DNA of 64,000 nt from Charina bottae (Eukaryota > Chordata > Lepidosauria > Squamata > Charinaidae). Under the pieces are notes generated by a model that worked only from the letters and a program-made list of their open reading frames with translations, was not told the origin of the DNA and ran no database searches. Where the stretch lies: assembly GCA_023362775.1 (NCBI GenBank), contig JALMGJ010000002.1, positions 59,436,414 to 59,500,413 on the forward strand. The letters are read 5' to 3'. A program made the translations under genes and the position numbers. Positions 43,079 through 55,636 of the stretch are shown piece after piece; position 1 is the first letter of the stretch; every line of letters begins with the position of its first letter.

Positions 43079-45916
43079 GTCTCTGTCTCTTTGTATTTGC
43101 AATGTGTTTGCTTTTAATTAAGAATCAGTCTTTTATATTCTTGATCATTGAGCAAAATGAGCCTGTATTTGGCTATCCCTTAACAGGGATTATGTGTCCT
43201 TATGTGTACAAGGTCTTCAAACATGTGCATTTTTTATTCATGTGCTAATTGTGCAGGTCCTTGGGGGAGGGGAAGGCATAAAGCAGCAGAGCCCTGTATT
43301 TCCTGATTAATGCTGTTGTATGCTGAGGCACACAGGACTCAGAAGAGAGCTGTTAGGCTTCTCCAGTCCCAGCTGAGAATATGGTTCCATTATCTCCCAG
43401 CTGCATAGACAATCCATAAGGGCCTGTTCTGCCTGGTTGATCAGGGTAGGGGAAGCTGTGCTGAGATCTTTGTTTGATTTGCTGTAACATGTAAAAGAGA
43501 AACTGGGACATTGTACTGTAAGTTCTGTAAGTAAATACCAGTTTTTCCTTCTGAGCTGCATGTGAATGTGACTTTGCCTGCTACATTTAATTTTCTCTTC
43601 CACCCCTCTTTGTGGAATTTAACAGGCAAGATGGAAAGTAATCTGTTTACAAGCTCTAACTTCCTCTGCCTGTGTAAGATATAGATATGAGACAATTGAT
43701 TCCTGTAAGCAGATAAGTTGACTTTTTAAAATGGATTTGTATATGTGAGTGTGAGAAAGTTTAACAGAATTGCATTGTTTGGTGTTTTACTTTATAGCAT
43801 TGGATATTTTCCACTCCAAACATCTGGATGCTCTTTTTCTCTCTGTTCCTTTATAAAGTAAGAAGGCAGTGGCATTAAAAGACTATTTCTGCAAATAGAA
43901 GGCTAGTCAAAAAGCATTTGGCATGAACTGTAAACAGTCTGTTAACTCCCCTAAAATAACATTAAACTTATTTCAGATTGAGGGTGGTAAAGTATTGGTA
44001 AACTTAATTGTTTTGATCAATGCAGTCTATAGCTAAATGTCAGATTAGTTATATCATGTGTGTGTGTTAGAGTGTGTTCAAAACTGGGAATCATTTATAT
44101 AGCTGGAAAATGTTTTACTGTATAAAACTACTAGAATGTGTTTATTTCTATGACCTGAATTTTATAGCTAATTGTAGTAGGCTTATAAATGTTTTAAAAT
44201 ACAATAGAGTCAAAAGAACAGTGCAACATGAATGTTGTAACTGACCTGCAAATTGGTTGCAGAGCATTTTAGCACTCCATATGGCTAGTTGAATTTTAAA
44301 AAAGTGTGTGTCTTGTGTATTTCCTTAGATTTCCCTCTGTTTCTTAATGGCAGTTGACCCTAAAATATATGGTCTACTTACGTACTCTGTTCCAATGCCC
44401 GAACTCAATTTGGCGAAGGAAGTTCTCTTCTAAGCCATCCCTGTTCAAAAACCAGCATACTAAAGAAGTTGAATGAAACCATGTGGTGTCTTTTTCCCCC
44501 TTCCTTGAATAGGCAATAAGTTTCAAAGCAGAGCAAAACCACAGGCTGTGAAGTATGAAAGTGCCTTACTGCTGAGGATAGAGTATGTTCTCATTAGGTT
44601 TGGTTGATGTGAATTGTTAGAGAAAAAGCAGAATGTTGCAATAGGTAGTTAGATAGTAAAGAAAACATTCTTTAAGCCTCGGGGTCTTGGGAGTAAAATA
44701 AAGGAATTGTAACTAGAAGAAATGGCTCACAATGAGTATAGCTTCTCTCTCTTTGCTTCCAAGTGTACCTGAGTTATTGTAGCTTCCAGGTTTATATTGA
44801 TGTTTCAGTTTAGAACTCTGTCTTCATGGAAAGTGCTAGTCTGAATTAAGTTGGTTAAATTCATAGAAATACAGTCATGGAGTTTTCTCCTTTCAGCAAG
44901 TGTGTTGAGATTAATGTGTGTGTGTGTATATATATGAAAAAAGTGTAGCCTTGGTTTAAAAAAAAGATTAAATGTGTGTATGTTTTATACAAAGGGCATG
45001 TGAATATTTTCTCACTGTATTTCGTTTAACTTCAGTTTTTGTATAAGTCTATAACAAATTCTAGTTATACTAACATATCTGACTGGCTATCTCATATATG
45101 TCTATTTAGGAATAAATCCATCAGATTTAATAATGGAACTTGTAACCCAGTAAATATGTATGTATAGGTTCCAATGTTACTTTCCTAACCTGCGCAAATC
45201 TGATTTTCTCTTACCAAGATATAAGAATATCTCTAGTTTATCTGACTGTATGGATGAAAGAATGCATATAGGTGGGAATACTGCTAATGGTGACAAAAGC
45301 TGATAGAATGCTTAGAGAGTACAAAATAAACTAATCACTTTTCAAAGCTTGCTTAAGCTTAATTGTTTTTAATGAAAAAGACTGACACTGCTAAGGTTTT
45401 CAATGCATTTAGGCCAGTGACCTTAATAACTTTACATGGCTTTCTAATTGCTTGGAACAGTTTGAAGATCTATGCTTCTGACTGCCTCCATTGTTATATG
45501 AATGAAAATCTGATATAGGTGACAGCTGCAAAGAACAACCCTAGAAAGAATTGAATAGCTCTGATGGGATTAAAAGTCATGCTGTTCATTATGCATTGTG
45601 TATAAAATAGCTGACGTTAGAGATTGCCAGCAAAACCTTATTGTATCAGATAAAGCAAAACAAAACAATATTTGAATCAGCATCAAACACTGAGAAATGT
45701 ATATTGGGCTGAGCAGCGATTTAAAAGAAAACTGTTGAATCAGCAGTATTTCAGAATGTTCTCCAGCAAAGGCAGGATCATATTAGTACAGTATGTGTAT
45801 CAGTAAGAATCTCTGCAATAGCAGAAATAAATGGTTGTAGATCTTAGTAGGAAAATGATCCAAGCAACCATTTTCAGATTGTTAAGTGTGTTATCACGTT
45901 CTTGTAAACATAGACC

Positions 45917-46040
45917 CTTGTGGCACCTTAAAGGCAAATACACTTATTATAGAGTAAAACATTGTATATTTCAATTCATTTAATTGACTGTAGCCCAAAA
46001 TAGCTTAAGCTACATTTCTTATTCTTTAAGATGCCACAGT
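45917..46040. mobile_element. small MITE-like element with inverted ends
   Basis: CTTGTGGCACCTTAAAGG at 45917 and CTTTAAGATGCCACAG at 46024-46039 are inverted copies (14 of 16 matching). The sequence resembles a common reptile/bird interspersed repeat with ends TTGTGGCACCTTAAAG. The superfamily is unknown to me. Confidence 0.6.
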
Positions 46041-47934
46041 AATCTTTTAGGTGATAACTTTAGCATATAGAGAGGCTATATGCCTTCTCATATAGAGAGG
46101 CTATATGCACACACACAGACAGGAATATGATGGTCAAAAACAATGCTATTTATAGTGTTTGCAAAATGTAACTCTTATCTGACATTTGGAGTTCATAGTC
46201 TGTGTCTGCCATTCCTTTAAAACACCACCACCCAAAAACTAGGGAATCTCTATTTTTTGTCCGTATTTCATCAGCATTCTTTGGCATGATGGAAATGAAA
46301 TTGAAGGTGTGTCTGCTGGATCCTAAGTGTATGTTACATCGCAGACATCATTTTCTTTATTTTGATCACAAATTAATAGCAGCATTTGAAACTTTTAAAT
46401 ATAACAATGCTGCTTCTGAAAGAAGACTAATCGTTGTAGTAATTAGTCATATTCTACATTTGCCAGGCCTATAGAAATGGATAAAGTAAAAGAAAAGGAC
46501 AGTGTATGCTTGAGAATATTTTCCCTAACATCTTCCCTACTTTATGCCAAACAAATTGTTATTTTTAATGGCCAATTTCTTTACACTGTGCATTGTAGAC
46601 AACAGATGTGCTATATACAACCCTTGGGGATTCTTACTGTTACTTACGTGTTAGTTTTCAAAAGAAACTTGAATTCTGCACTTGAAGCCAGGTTATCTAG
46701 AGAGAAACAGCACTCTGTTCCAGCCCTGGCTTGTTTTCCTTCTTTCTAATATTTTTATTTTATTTATTATTATTTATTTATTAAATTTCTATGAATATAT
46801 AAATTTCTATATCAATGCAAATATGTGCACAACTTTTAGGTGCCAATCCATCTTCCTTAAAACAGAGTGCTTGGGAATTCAGAACACAGGAGCAGAGCAA
46901 ATTGTTGTTCTTTACTGTTTTGTACTTCATTTAATTAAAAACTTCCTATATCCCAGCTAGGTAACCAACTAAGTAACCCTACATGAATCAGAATCCGAAC
47001 TTGTAAGAATTTGTATTTTTATTTCCTGTAACTAGTAGGAGGGGAGAAAAGGATTTTTCTTTTGCTATACTGTACCCATATTCTGTGGAAAAGAGAAACT
47101 GAAAGCATACTGAAGTTTTGTTTTGTTTTTTAATGTCACGTCAATGTCTTTCAGAGAATTCAAGATAAGGATTACTTATAGAATCCATTTTGGAAATAAC
47201 CGTTTGCTCCTTCTTATGCACAGAGGCTTTATTTTCACAATTTGGTAAATCAGATTAGTTCAGAATTCTGGCTTATTGCAAAAAATATCAAGCTAACCTC
47301 CATTACCAATCATGCCTGCTTGCTTTCGTCTGCCAGAAGGAGAAATTACATGAACCACAAAAGCTCATCTGTGTCTTGATTACCATGACAAGGAAGCCAA
47401 GATATCATTCCCATCCGTGTCCCCCCTGCAAAATTTAAGAAATTAAAGACAAGGACAGATCATACCTTCTGGTTACAGCTTATCAGAAAAGGGTTTTTTT
47501 TGGGGGTGGGGGGGAGAAAGAAGCAAACGCTATTGCTCCTGGTTTGCACATTGCAGTAAATAAATGACAGAGGTCTTCTGTAGTCATTCCCTTGGGCTAA
47601 ATGCTGCTCATTCAGGGTAAGCCATTTTAGCTGGTTAGGATAAGCAACCACAGCTGCTGTTCAAATTTATTTATTTATTTATTTCGTGTCCAGATCAAAC
47701 TTTACTCTGACAAAATGTAGCCACCGCCACAGCTTTGTCATCAGCTTGCTATAGGTCGTCGACAGTACAAGGCTCCGACAGTAATCGACACACCATCAGA
47801 TGCTCCGGGTCTTGGATTTATCCGCATTCACATAAGGTTGTCAGCCAACAACCCCCACTTAAATGAATTCGTCTTGCACCTTGGTACCCCCACCCTCATC
47901 CTATTCATTGTCCTCCAAACTGAAGGTATTCTAT
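46041..47934. other. unassigned sequence
   Basis: It contains a repeated block CATATAGAGAGGCTATATGC at about 46053 and 46090, an AT-rich (TTTA)n patch at 46750-46790, and at 47665-47870 a (TTTA)n stretch followed by moderately GC-rich sequence that could be the 3' end of an unidentified LINE. Confidence 0.45.
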
Positions 47935-48170
47935 ATGTTACACCAGTATGATTTAGTTGTTAAATGTTGGACTAAGATGGAGGAGACCCATATTCATGTT
48001 TTAGCAGTAGAAGCTCCCTGGCTGACTTTGGGCCAATCATTTCTCTCAGTGCAGCCTATCTCACAGGATTGTTGTTGTGAGGAAAAATTGGAGGAAGGCG
48101 GGCCATGTGCATTTCCTTGAGCTCCTGAAGAAAGATGGGATGAACATCTAAAACAATTTTCTGTATAGTA
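47935..48170 (+). mobile_element. decayed tRNA-derived SINE
   Basis: GATTTAGTTGTTAAATGTTGG resembles the A-box region. It is followed by CTGACTTTGGGCCAATCATT and CTCACAGGATTGTTGTTGTG, motifs typical of squamate tRNA SINEs, and a tail-like stretch CTCCTGAAGAAAGATGGGAT. The B-box is eroded. Confidence 0.55.
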
Positions 48171-48422
48171 TGCAGAACATGGTCATGGGCATTAGTTAAG
48201 TTTATTATGAAATATATTAGCAATGGTCTGCTAATAACTTAATTGTGATGGATTCTTCCTGCAACAGATCTAGAGTTTCAGAAAGCCATGCCCCTCTCCA
48301 GGATAGTATAAACTGAAAAAGACTAATAAAATACACCAAGGCCAGTTTTCTCTCTTCTTGGCCAATTTGCACTTTGTAGCCTGTGGCTCTTATTTCTCAG
48401 AGGTCATATTTTTGCCTGCCAT

Positions 48423-48605
48423 GTTTATTTATTTAAATTTGTATTACCACCCATCTCCCCCAACCAGGGGACTCTGGGCGGTTCACAATAAAACAAAAAC
48501 ATAAATATAAAATTACAACATCAATAAAATAAATATGAAGTCCAAGTGGAATAGATGTTAATAATAGGGTGGGCTTCATGGCACCAGCCACCCAATGTTG
48601 CCCTT
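48423..48605 (-). mobile_element. L2 3' end
   Basis: TTTATTTATTTAAATTTGTA, then GGGGACTCTGGGCGGTTCAC and ATAAATATAAAATTACAACA, parallels the L2 3' end at 35414-35600 in the same orientation. No coding part remains. Confidence 0.75.
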
Positions 48606-51600
48606 TAACTGTCTCTGTTAATAGAGGATGGGTTGGTTCTATGGTACTTTAGTGTTCAGTGGCATCCTGCTACTGATTCCAGTTGTTGCAGATTAATAGC
48701 ATGGAAGGACCTCTGCTCTCTTATGAGTTTATTCCATGTGCCAGTTTAACCGCTGACTGGACTACCTTTGGCCCACTTCAGTATGCATCTATTGTGTTAA
48801 ACAAAAATAGTAAAAGCAAGCACCCCTATTTAATTCAGTGTCTGGGTTTGAAGCAAGCATCTCCATCTAAGTCACTGGGCTGCATCCAACAGTGCTGCTT
48901 GCCATTTTCTTTTTCTATCCTTCCAAGAGTCCACTTCATATGATCCAAGTGAGATGGTGACAGCAAATACATATCCTCACTGAATCATGTGGTCATTTTG
49001 AAGACTGCATGGGTGAGAGGAAAAAGTAGAGGAAGTAAATATGGAAATAGAATTGAGGGCCTGAGTGTCCAGACGATTTATGTATATGCTCAAATAGTGT
49101 GCACACAGCAGTTCAAGCTTCTTTGGTACAAGTGCCATTAAGCTTGTGCAGCCCTACTCAGCAGGGTCCTTTTGAAGTTTGTTTTGGTTTGGTTTTTAAA
49201 TAAGAACATCAGAAGAACCCTGCTAGACTAGGGTTGCATAAGCAAAGTAAACAAGCAAATTTAGCATGAAGTTTTTGCATGGTCAAAAAATTAAGGGCAT
49301 AGTCTACATGTTCCATTTATTTAAAACCCCTTGAACATCCTTTGAAGCCTGTAGTTATTGTAAGACCTTTCTTTAGATATGTTTATATCAGATCTATTTC
49401 TTGAAGCGTTGCATGTGAAAATTATAATACAACTCTTCAGACTCTGTTTCTAAGCACATTTACTTTGAATTATATCTCTAGAAATTAGGACATACTTCTC
49501 AAATAAATGTGTTTAAAGTTATATTTCAAACATTTTTCATGGAATGCATTCGTGATGTGTCTTACAGAGAGAAAGAGCAGGCACATGCCTGTTTTGATTA
49601 AGATGATGGGCACTCAAAATAGAACTGATGATTTTCTTTAAGGGATGCCTTATTGAAGACAATAGTATTAATATAATGACAGAGAACAGAATCATAGTTT
49701 CTTTCTAGAATTGTATCAATGTCACAAGCTGCTAAAATGATTAGATTTTTCCCTCCCTCTCCGTTTTTTGATGAGAATTACAAGGGCAAATGTTGCCCCT
49801 GATTGCGTATCCATACCATAATCTATTGAGCCAGGAGATAATTAAATATTTTATGTCATTAATGCAGTATATGAGAATCATTTACTTGTGTTTCCTAAAT
49901 ATCAATATATTTGATGGGCAGTAGCCAACCAGTTAAATGGAAGCACTGATTCAGGTTAACCTAGTAAGTCCTCTTTCTATTGCTTTTATTCTTTCTATCT
50001 AATAAATTAATTTTACATGATGAAGTAACACACATACAGTACATTTATATAGCAGTCTCTGCATTCTTTAAACTATCGCGTGAAAATATGATTTCTTTAT
50101 ACTTGTAGCTCTGGATTTACAACTTTCTATTGACTGCATTTTGTTTTGTGTTCTGAAACAATCACTTGAAATGTTTTCAGTATTGCTTAACAGTTATTAC
50201 CCAAGCATTTGTACTGAAATGGCTAAAATAAAAGTTAAGGATCGTAACTAAGACCTTTATGTAGGAAGTTGAGAAAAGGGTTTAACACCCTTGCCTTCTG
50301 TTCATATGCTTCCTTTCTAAAAGAAGGAAAGACTAAAGAGATGCTTCTCCACGTTAAGGGCTGTGCCTGGAACAGTCTTTTTTTTGGGGGAGGGGGCAAG
50401 GAAACACGATTTAATCTTGAAAAGAAAGAATAAGAAGTATTGCAAATAAATAAATTACCTGCTATGATGACAAACAAAATGTGATGGAGATCAAACATTT
50501 AGGAAAGCCCACTATCTCAGGCAGTTGGCAAGGAAAAGTCAAGAAGACAGCTTTAAGTTTCTCCAGAAAGAAGCCCTTATATCAATAGGAAGAAATTTAA
50601 ATATTTGGCAGACTGTTTGCTGCTGTCCAGTAAAGTGAATTGGCACTGCAAGCAAAATGTGAGGAAGGCCAAAGGAACAAGCTCATTGTGACCACATGAA
50701 ATTCAGGGAAACAGTTCCCAGAGAAAGGGAAAGGATGAGTATGAGTGGGGAAAATATCAGCAAAATTGGGAGAAATGCAGGAGCAGCCGTCATATTTGCT
50801 GGTAAGTGGCCAAATAAATTACTATGAAACTTAAATAGCTTGCAATGTAAAAAGGAGATTTAGAGATATTGTAGCCTCTAGCAGTTTCTGATGACTGAGC
50901 ACATAGCATCACAATGCAAGCTTTAAAACAACCCCTATTCTCTAGGAAATTGTTAGAATCACACTAGGAGTATTAGAAAGAGTCAGTCTTTTTTGTGAGC
51001 CAAATGCTTGTTTCACAGTTTTTATTTAACGAGAATAATTTAGTGAAGGAGAAGTTAGGAAAGTAGCTAATTGCATCTGTGTATCTAGTGCTGTTTTAAT
51101 TGAATACAATTCTTAAAATTCAAGCAAAAGTAATATACCTGTATGTTATAGAGGTTTATCAAAACAATCCTTGTTTCTGTGCATGTGATGTGTTTATGTT
51201 GCTAAAAACACTACCTGGATTCCTCTGGTCTCTAGGAATTGAGTACGACTCATGGGAATCTTCACCTTTTTTAATTAGTTGTGGTTAAGGGAAAGCTGTT
51301 TCCTTCAAGTTTTGTAGTTATATATGTTCAAACACTATCCTTGGTTTAGTGATGGTGACAAATCCAGACTGGACACAGGCCAACTACTGTTTGGGACTGG
51401 TGTCAAGGAGCACTACAAGAATAAACTTTTTTTCTTAACTGAACAGTATTATGCTCTCTTATTATCCATTTTCTATTTCTTATACCCTGTTTCTATGCAC
51501 ATACGCTTATCTATCATAACTTATCCTGGAGCCTACTTCTATATTCTAACTTTGCTGAATTTCCTAAATTCGTAATCCTGTTCTGTTTCATCTTAGTTCT

Positions 51601-52311
51601 AGTCAATCACTATAACAATTAGTTCTCTATCTTATACTCCAGTTCCATGCCTTGTGCTTACATTTCCAGCTGACTCTAATCAACCCTAGGTGTTCTTAAC
51701 CAGTTCATCATTTAGTCTTCTATACATAGCTCCATATTATTCTACATCTCACCTTTAACCTACATCCTTTTATTCTTTATTCATAATAGATGCCTGACTT
51801 CACATGGGCGGAGGTGTTGATGGAAATGACTCTTTTGATATTTACCATCAATCACTGCAGAGGGCAATGCATCAGCCTAGCTAGGACAAATGGCCTGCAA
51901 TGTCTATAATTTGTTAAGAACTGGCAGTAAACAGCTGGCTTAGTAGTAAAGGCAAACTTGGAGTTATATTGTCTTGGTGCCATGCTAGTATCCTTGGTGC
52001 CAACCAGTATCAAGAATCCTCTCCTTCAATATTAATTTTGCTTGACTGAATCCTAGAAAGGAGATATAAGGAGACGTAACTGAGCTAGAAAGCTGTTTGG
52101 TGGATCAAGCATACTTAATTTAATGCTGAAAATTAATCAATAGTTTGCACCTCTTAATTGTTTATGGATATTGAGCCTGAAATTTTAGGCTGAAAGAGAT
52201 ACAGTACTTACTCTTCTTTGAAACGATTTTCTTTTCTATGACACAATCCAAGCCCCCCAAAGCTAAATCCCAATTATCAAAGTAATTAATGTAACCCTAA
52301 TCCTGCCCCAG
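48606..52311. other. unassigned region, about 3.7 kb
   Basis: AT-rich, with no supported element. Frames reach at most about 90 codons and none resembles a known family. Confidence 0.55.
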
Positions 52312-53495
52312 GCACTTGGTGGACCCTATTGGATTCTAGAGGAAATTTGGGGTTGTTCCTCAGAGCTCATGGTTCAACTGAGGGGTTGGTTGCCGCCTGG
52401 AATGAGAGGATGACTGTGGCCTTGAATCGGATTGTGCCTATGCAGTCTCTCTCTGCTTGTGGATCCCAGAAGGCCCTCTGGTTTTGGAGGAGCTCTGGGT
52501 GATGAAACAGCATTAGAGGTGTCTAGAACACTGGAGAAAAACAAAGAGTGAACTTGACAGAGCATGGATCAGAACTTTCCTTAATGACTATCTCATGGCA
52601 ATAAGGGTGGCAGAACATAGTTATTTCTCCATCCTTATTGTGTCCACAAAAAACTGAACAGTGGCCCTGTTTAGGGTGACCAAGTCCCCCCTGGGTAAGG
52701 AGGAGCTGTGAATCTCTTGCAGGGCCATTTGTGAAGATTATTCTAGGCACCTGTCAGTTAAATTTGCTTGGATTCACTCCAGATGTACAGGAGTGATGTT
52801 GTGAAGTTGATTGAGGTGCAGTCTTGCCTGGTTATCTGGGAAGAGATTGAACTTGTGAACAGGAACCTTGGAGCTGAAAGCTCAGCTATCTGTGTTTCAG
52901 ACCCTGTCCCACCTGGTTGATTAAGGTCTCCCAGGAGATGGCAAGTGGTTCAGTCCATGCAATGGTGAATGCTTCTCTTGGGAGAGGATGGTTCCATCCA
53001 CCTTGAGGAGGTGGTTGTACACCCCCTCTTTAAGGGACCATCACTCGACCAAAACAATCTGGACTTGCTCACAGTGACTCATGCCTTAGTTACCTTCTGT
53101 TTCGATTACTTTAACATGCTCTACATGGGGCTATCCTTGAAGAGTACTAGTAGAATCTAGTAGAAAGGGCAAAATCTAGTAGAAAGGGCATGCTTTGGGT
53201 CCCCTCTATCAAAAATATCATGTTGGACTGTAGAACTGTGCTTTCTCAGTAACAGCACCTGCCCTATGAAACAGCATCTCCCTGGAGATTCAGATCGCCC
53301 AACTGTGTTAGCTTTTCCTAAGGCAGACCTGAAGACCTGGCTGTTTCCCCAGGCATTTGGGTCAGGAGGTTATTGCTTATCCTTGGGTGACACGGGTTAT
53401 ATGTTGTGTCTTTTGTTTGTTTTTAATCCTTGTACACTGCCCACAGTCACTTGTATAAGATGGGTAGCCATACAAATAAATAAATAAATAATTAT
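52312..53495 (+). mobile_element. L2 LINE derivative lacking the RT core
   Basis: The plus strand starts in the endonuclease-RT linker (FRGNLGLFLRAHGSTEGL, VAAWNERMTVALNRI). It continues through the region equivalent to CPSWLVK and MVNASLG, and reaches HPLFKGPSLDQNNLDLL near 53005-53070. There it jumps directly to TVTHALVTFCFDYFNMLYMG, the C-terminal region. The RT motifs between are missing, roughly 250 codons compared with the copy at 62093-63180. It ends with an L2 3' end (GCCCACAGTCACTTGTATAAG) and (AAAT)n at 53476-53492. Confidence 0.8.
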
Positions 53496-54247
53496 TGGAA
53501 CTAACTAGAACAGTACACAAACATAAGTGTTTAGGACTTACTAGAAAACTATTTAATACAAAATGCATCTAAACCACTGGCATGGGTATCTCTCTGTGGA
53601 ATATTGATGCCCACATACCAGGTTTTTGTATATTATGAGGTTTCCTTAATTTAAAATGTGATTATTAAAGCAAGATACTTCCAAACACATTCTAGTTCTT
53701 GACACATTTTATGTCATGTATGAAAAAACAACAACAACATTTAGTGTGACTGACAAATTTTCCTTGAATGTTTCATAGCACAGGCATGGTACTGAACTTG
53801 GAGTAATAACTAAGGACTGTAGGTTTGCTTTGTTCAAGCAGAAGAGAAGGAAACTGGAGCTATAGATAATAAAGAGCTGGGGGTCATCCCAATCTGTCAA
53901 AGAATGTTCAGCAAACATTTCAGTGAAGTAATAATGTTAAAGGTTAGAGGGGTGGAGGTGGGAACAGAATTGCCTTGTTGAGCAGGGCAGACTAAGTGGT
54001 ATTGTACTGCTCTAAAAATAGAAATAGCGTAATTATTGCTTGTCTGTACAAATCAAGTACTGTCCCTGATAGAAGAGAGGAAGTAGAATGGCAAAGTTTC
54101 ATTAAACTCTGGCAAAGATGTCCATCATTTTATCTATACTTTTCAATTCTATTTCGTATAACTAAAAATTTTAATCAACTAACTGTCTTGATGTTAAAAG
54201 TAAGCACAAAAACTTGTGTGACATTTTCTTCTTTCCTCTCACCTATG
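53496..54247. other. unassigned sequence
   Basis: No supported feature was recognised here. Confidence 0.5.
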
Positions 54248-54256
54248 TTAAGTAAT

Positions 54257-54492
54257 GAGAGCCAGTTTGGTGTAGTGGTTAAGGCACCAGGCTAGAAACT
54301 GGAAGACCATGAGTTCTAGTCCCATCTTAGGCGCAAGCCAGCAGGGTGACTTTAAGCCAGTCACTTTCTCTTAGCCCTAGGAAGGAGGCAAGGGTAAACA
54401 CTTCTGAAATCTTGCCAAAAAAAACTAAAGGGACTAGTCCAGGCACTCGCCAGGAGTCACTGACTTGTAGGCAGAAAAACAAACAAAACGTT
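54257..54492 (+). mobile_element. tRNA-derived SINE (same family as 27393)
   Basis: 9-bp duplication TTAAGTAAT (54248-54256 and 54493-54501). It starts GAGAGCCAGTTTGGTGTAG, with A-box TAGTGGTTAAGGC, B-box GAGTTCTAGTCCC, then GCCAGTCACTTTCTC and CGCCAGGAGTCACTGACTTG, and an A-rich tail. Confidence 0.9.
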
Positions 54493-54636
54493 TTAAGTAA
54501 TAAATTCTTATTTTCTGGTATTAATGCATAATTTTAGAACATTTAATTCTTTTAATGGATTAAGAGTTATAAGGACTTTTGGTCAGGAAACATCAATTTA
54601 AGCTATGAAGGTTCTCAGTCATCCAGGTGGAATTGT

Positions 54637-54747
54637 CTGTAGCTTGAATCATGTCAACTGGATTTCTATTTTCTCAGTGGAAACGTTTCACTCCTTATCC
54701 AAGGAGCTTCTTCAGTCTGAGCAAAGTTAGTAAGGGAATCCTTAAAT
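54637..54747 (-). repeat. 3' terminal-repeat arm of the Penelope element (inverted copy at 55637-55747)
   Basis: The two 111-bp arms align without gaps and with very few differences (for example one C/T change at the AGGAGY-GAAAC junction). The motif AAGGAGCTTCTTCAGTCTG on the plus strand is the complement of the hammerhead-like core. Confidence 0.93.
54684..54720 (-). ncRNA. hammerhead-ribozyme-like core in the Penelope terminal repeat (putative)
   Basis: The minus-strand RNA would read CUGAAGA, then a 7-bp stem GCUCCUU / AAGGAGU closed by GGAU, then GAAAC and GUUUC. CUGANGA ... GAAA is the conserved hammerhead core, and Penelope elements are known to carry such motifs. One extra A lies between CUGAAGA and the stem. 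Stem III would be only AC/GU with no loop, so activity would need dimerisation, and stem I pairing (CUCAG with CUGAG) is plausible. Activity is not shown. Confidence 0.45.
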
Positions 54748-54813
54748 ATGTTTCTAGGTGGCTGTGTGACCTTGCACCTGGGGCTAGGTCATGGTTATTA
54801 TGAGATGTTATTT

Positions 54814-55632
54814 CTAAGTCCCTTTATCATCTAAAGGAGGATCGTTAAGATTACCATGCTGCTGTTGAGCTTGCAAAATGGTCTTAATCTTCCTAGGCAC
54901 AGAAGACAAAGCAGGAAGGAAAATAGGGGAAAGATTGTGCCTGAGTCCCCCACCTCTATTCAAGGAAGGATTTTCCAAGTTGGCATAAATGGATTCCTTG
55001 ACCCCTCTCTCAAACCACCTATCTTCTCTGTCTAAAATGTGAACATTAATGTCCTCAAATGAGTGTCCTTTTTCCTTTAGATGAAGATAAACTGCTGACT
55101 CTGGTCCTGTGGTGTTACTTCTCCTGTGTTGGGCCATCCTCCTGTACAAAGGTTGTTTGGTTTCTCCAATGTAGAGTTCAGAGCACTCCTCACTGCACTG
55201 GATTGCATACACTACATTGCTTTCCTTGTGTTTTGGAGTTTGATCTTTGGGGTGTACAAGCCTCTGTCTCAGTGTGTTGGTGGGTTTGAAATATACAGGT
55301 ATGTGGTGTTTGCCAAATATCCGTTTTATCTTTTCAGACACGCCAGCCATGTAAGGAATGACCAGGTTCTTCCGTTTACTCTGAGTCTCAGCCCTATCTG
55401 TCACTGTTTTAGGTCTGGTAGATTTAGATTTAGTGAAGGCCCAATTTGGATATCCACAGGCCTTCAGAGCTGTTCTCAGCTTGCCACCAGTCCCAATGAG
55501 GAGTTCACAGTCTAGCAATGCCAATCTGTTGTCCTTGGTGTCTTCTCTGGTGAACCTAATGTTGGCATCTATAGTGTTTATATGGTCCGTGAAAGCCTGT
55601 AGTTCCTGGGCCTTGATTTTGACCCAGGTCAA
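54814..55632 (-). pseudogene. Penelope RT C-terminus plus GIY-YIG endonuclease
   Basis: The frame is open for 272 codons. It begins TWVKIKAQELQAFTDHIN, the segment immediately after the catalytic DD of Penelope RT, so the polymerase core is missing. A further internal deletion joins LALLDCELLIG to KLRTALKACGYPNWAF. The GIY-YIG domain is good: VVYAIQCSEECSELYIGET (GIY and YIG half-motifs as VYA and YIG, with a CxxxC-like pair), QPLYRRMAQHRR (Arg/His), and WFERGVKESIYANLENPSLN (catalytic Glu and Asn region). It ends near DDKGT. An intact endonuclease-only frame is unusual, but it lacks its own RT. Confidence 0.9.
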
Positions 55633-55636
55633 AAGG

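Larger units (their letters stand above)
41495..45916. other. unassigned region with simple repeats
   Basis: No recognised transposon or gene in about 4.4 kb apart from microsatellites. The segment 43280-43680 is somewhat less AT-rich and could hide a host exon or conserved non-coding element, but I cannot show it. Confidence 0.5.

Noticed and set aside
43280..43695. Possible host exon in a less AT-rich patch
   Set aside because: The frames have no recognisable protein similarity, and no convincing acceptor/donor pair keeps them open.
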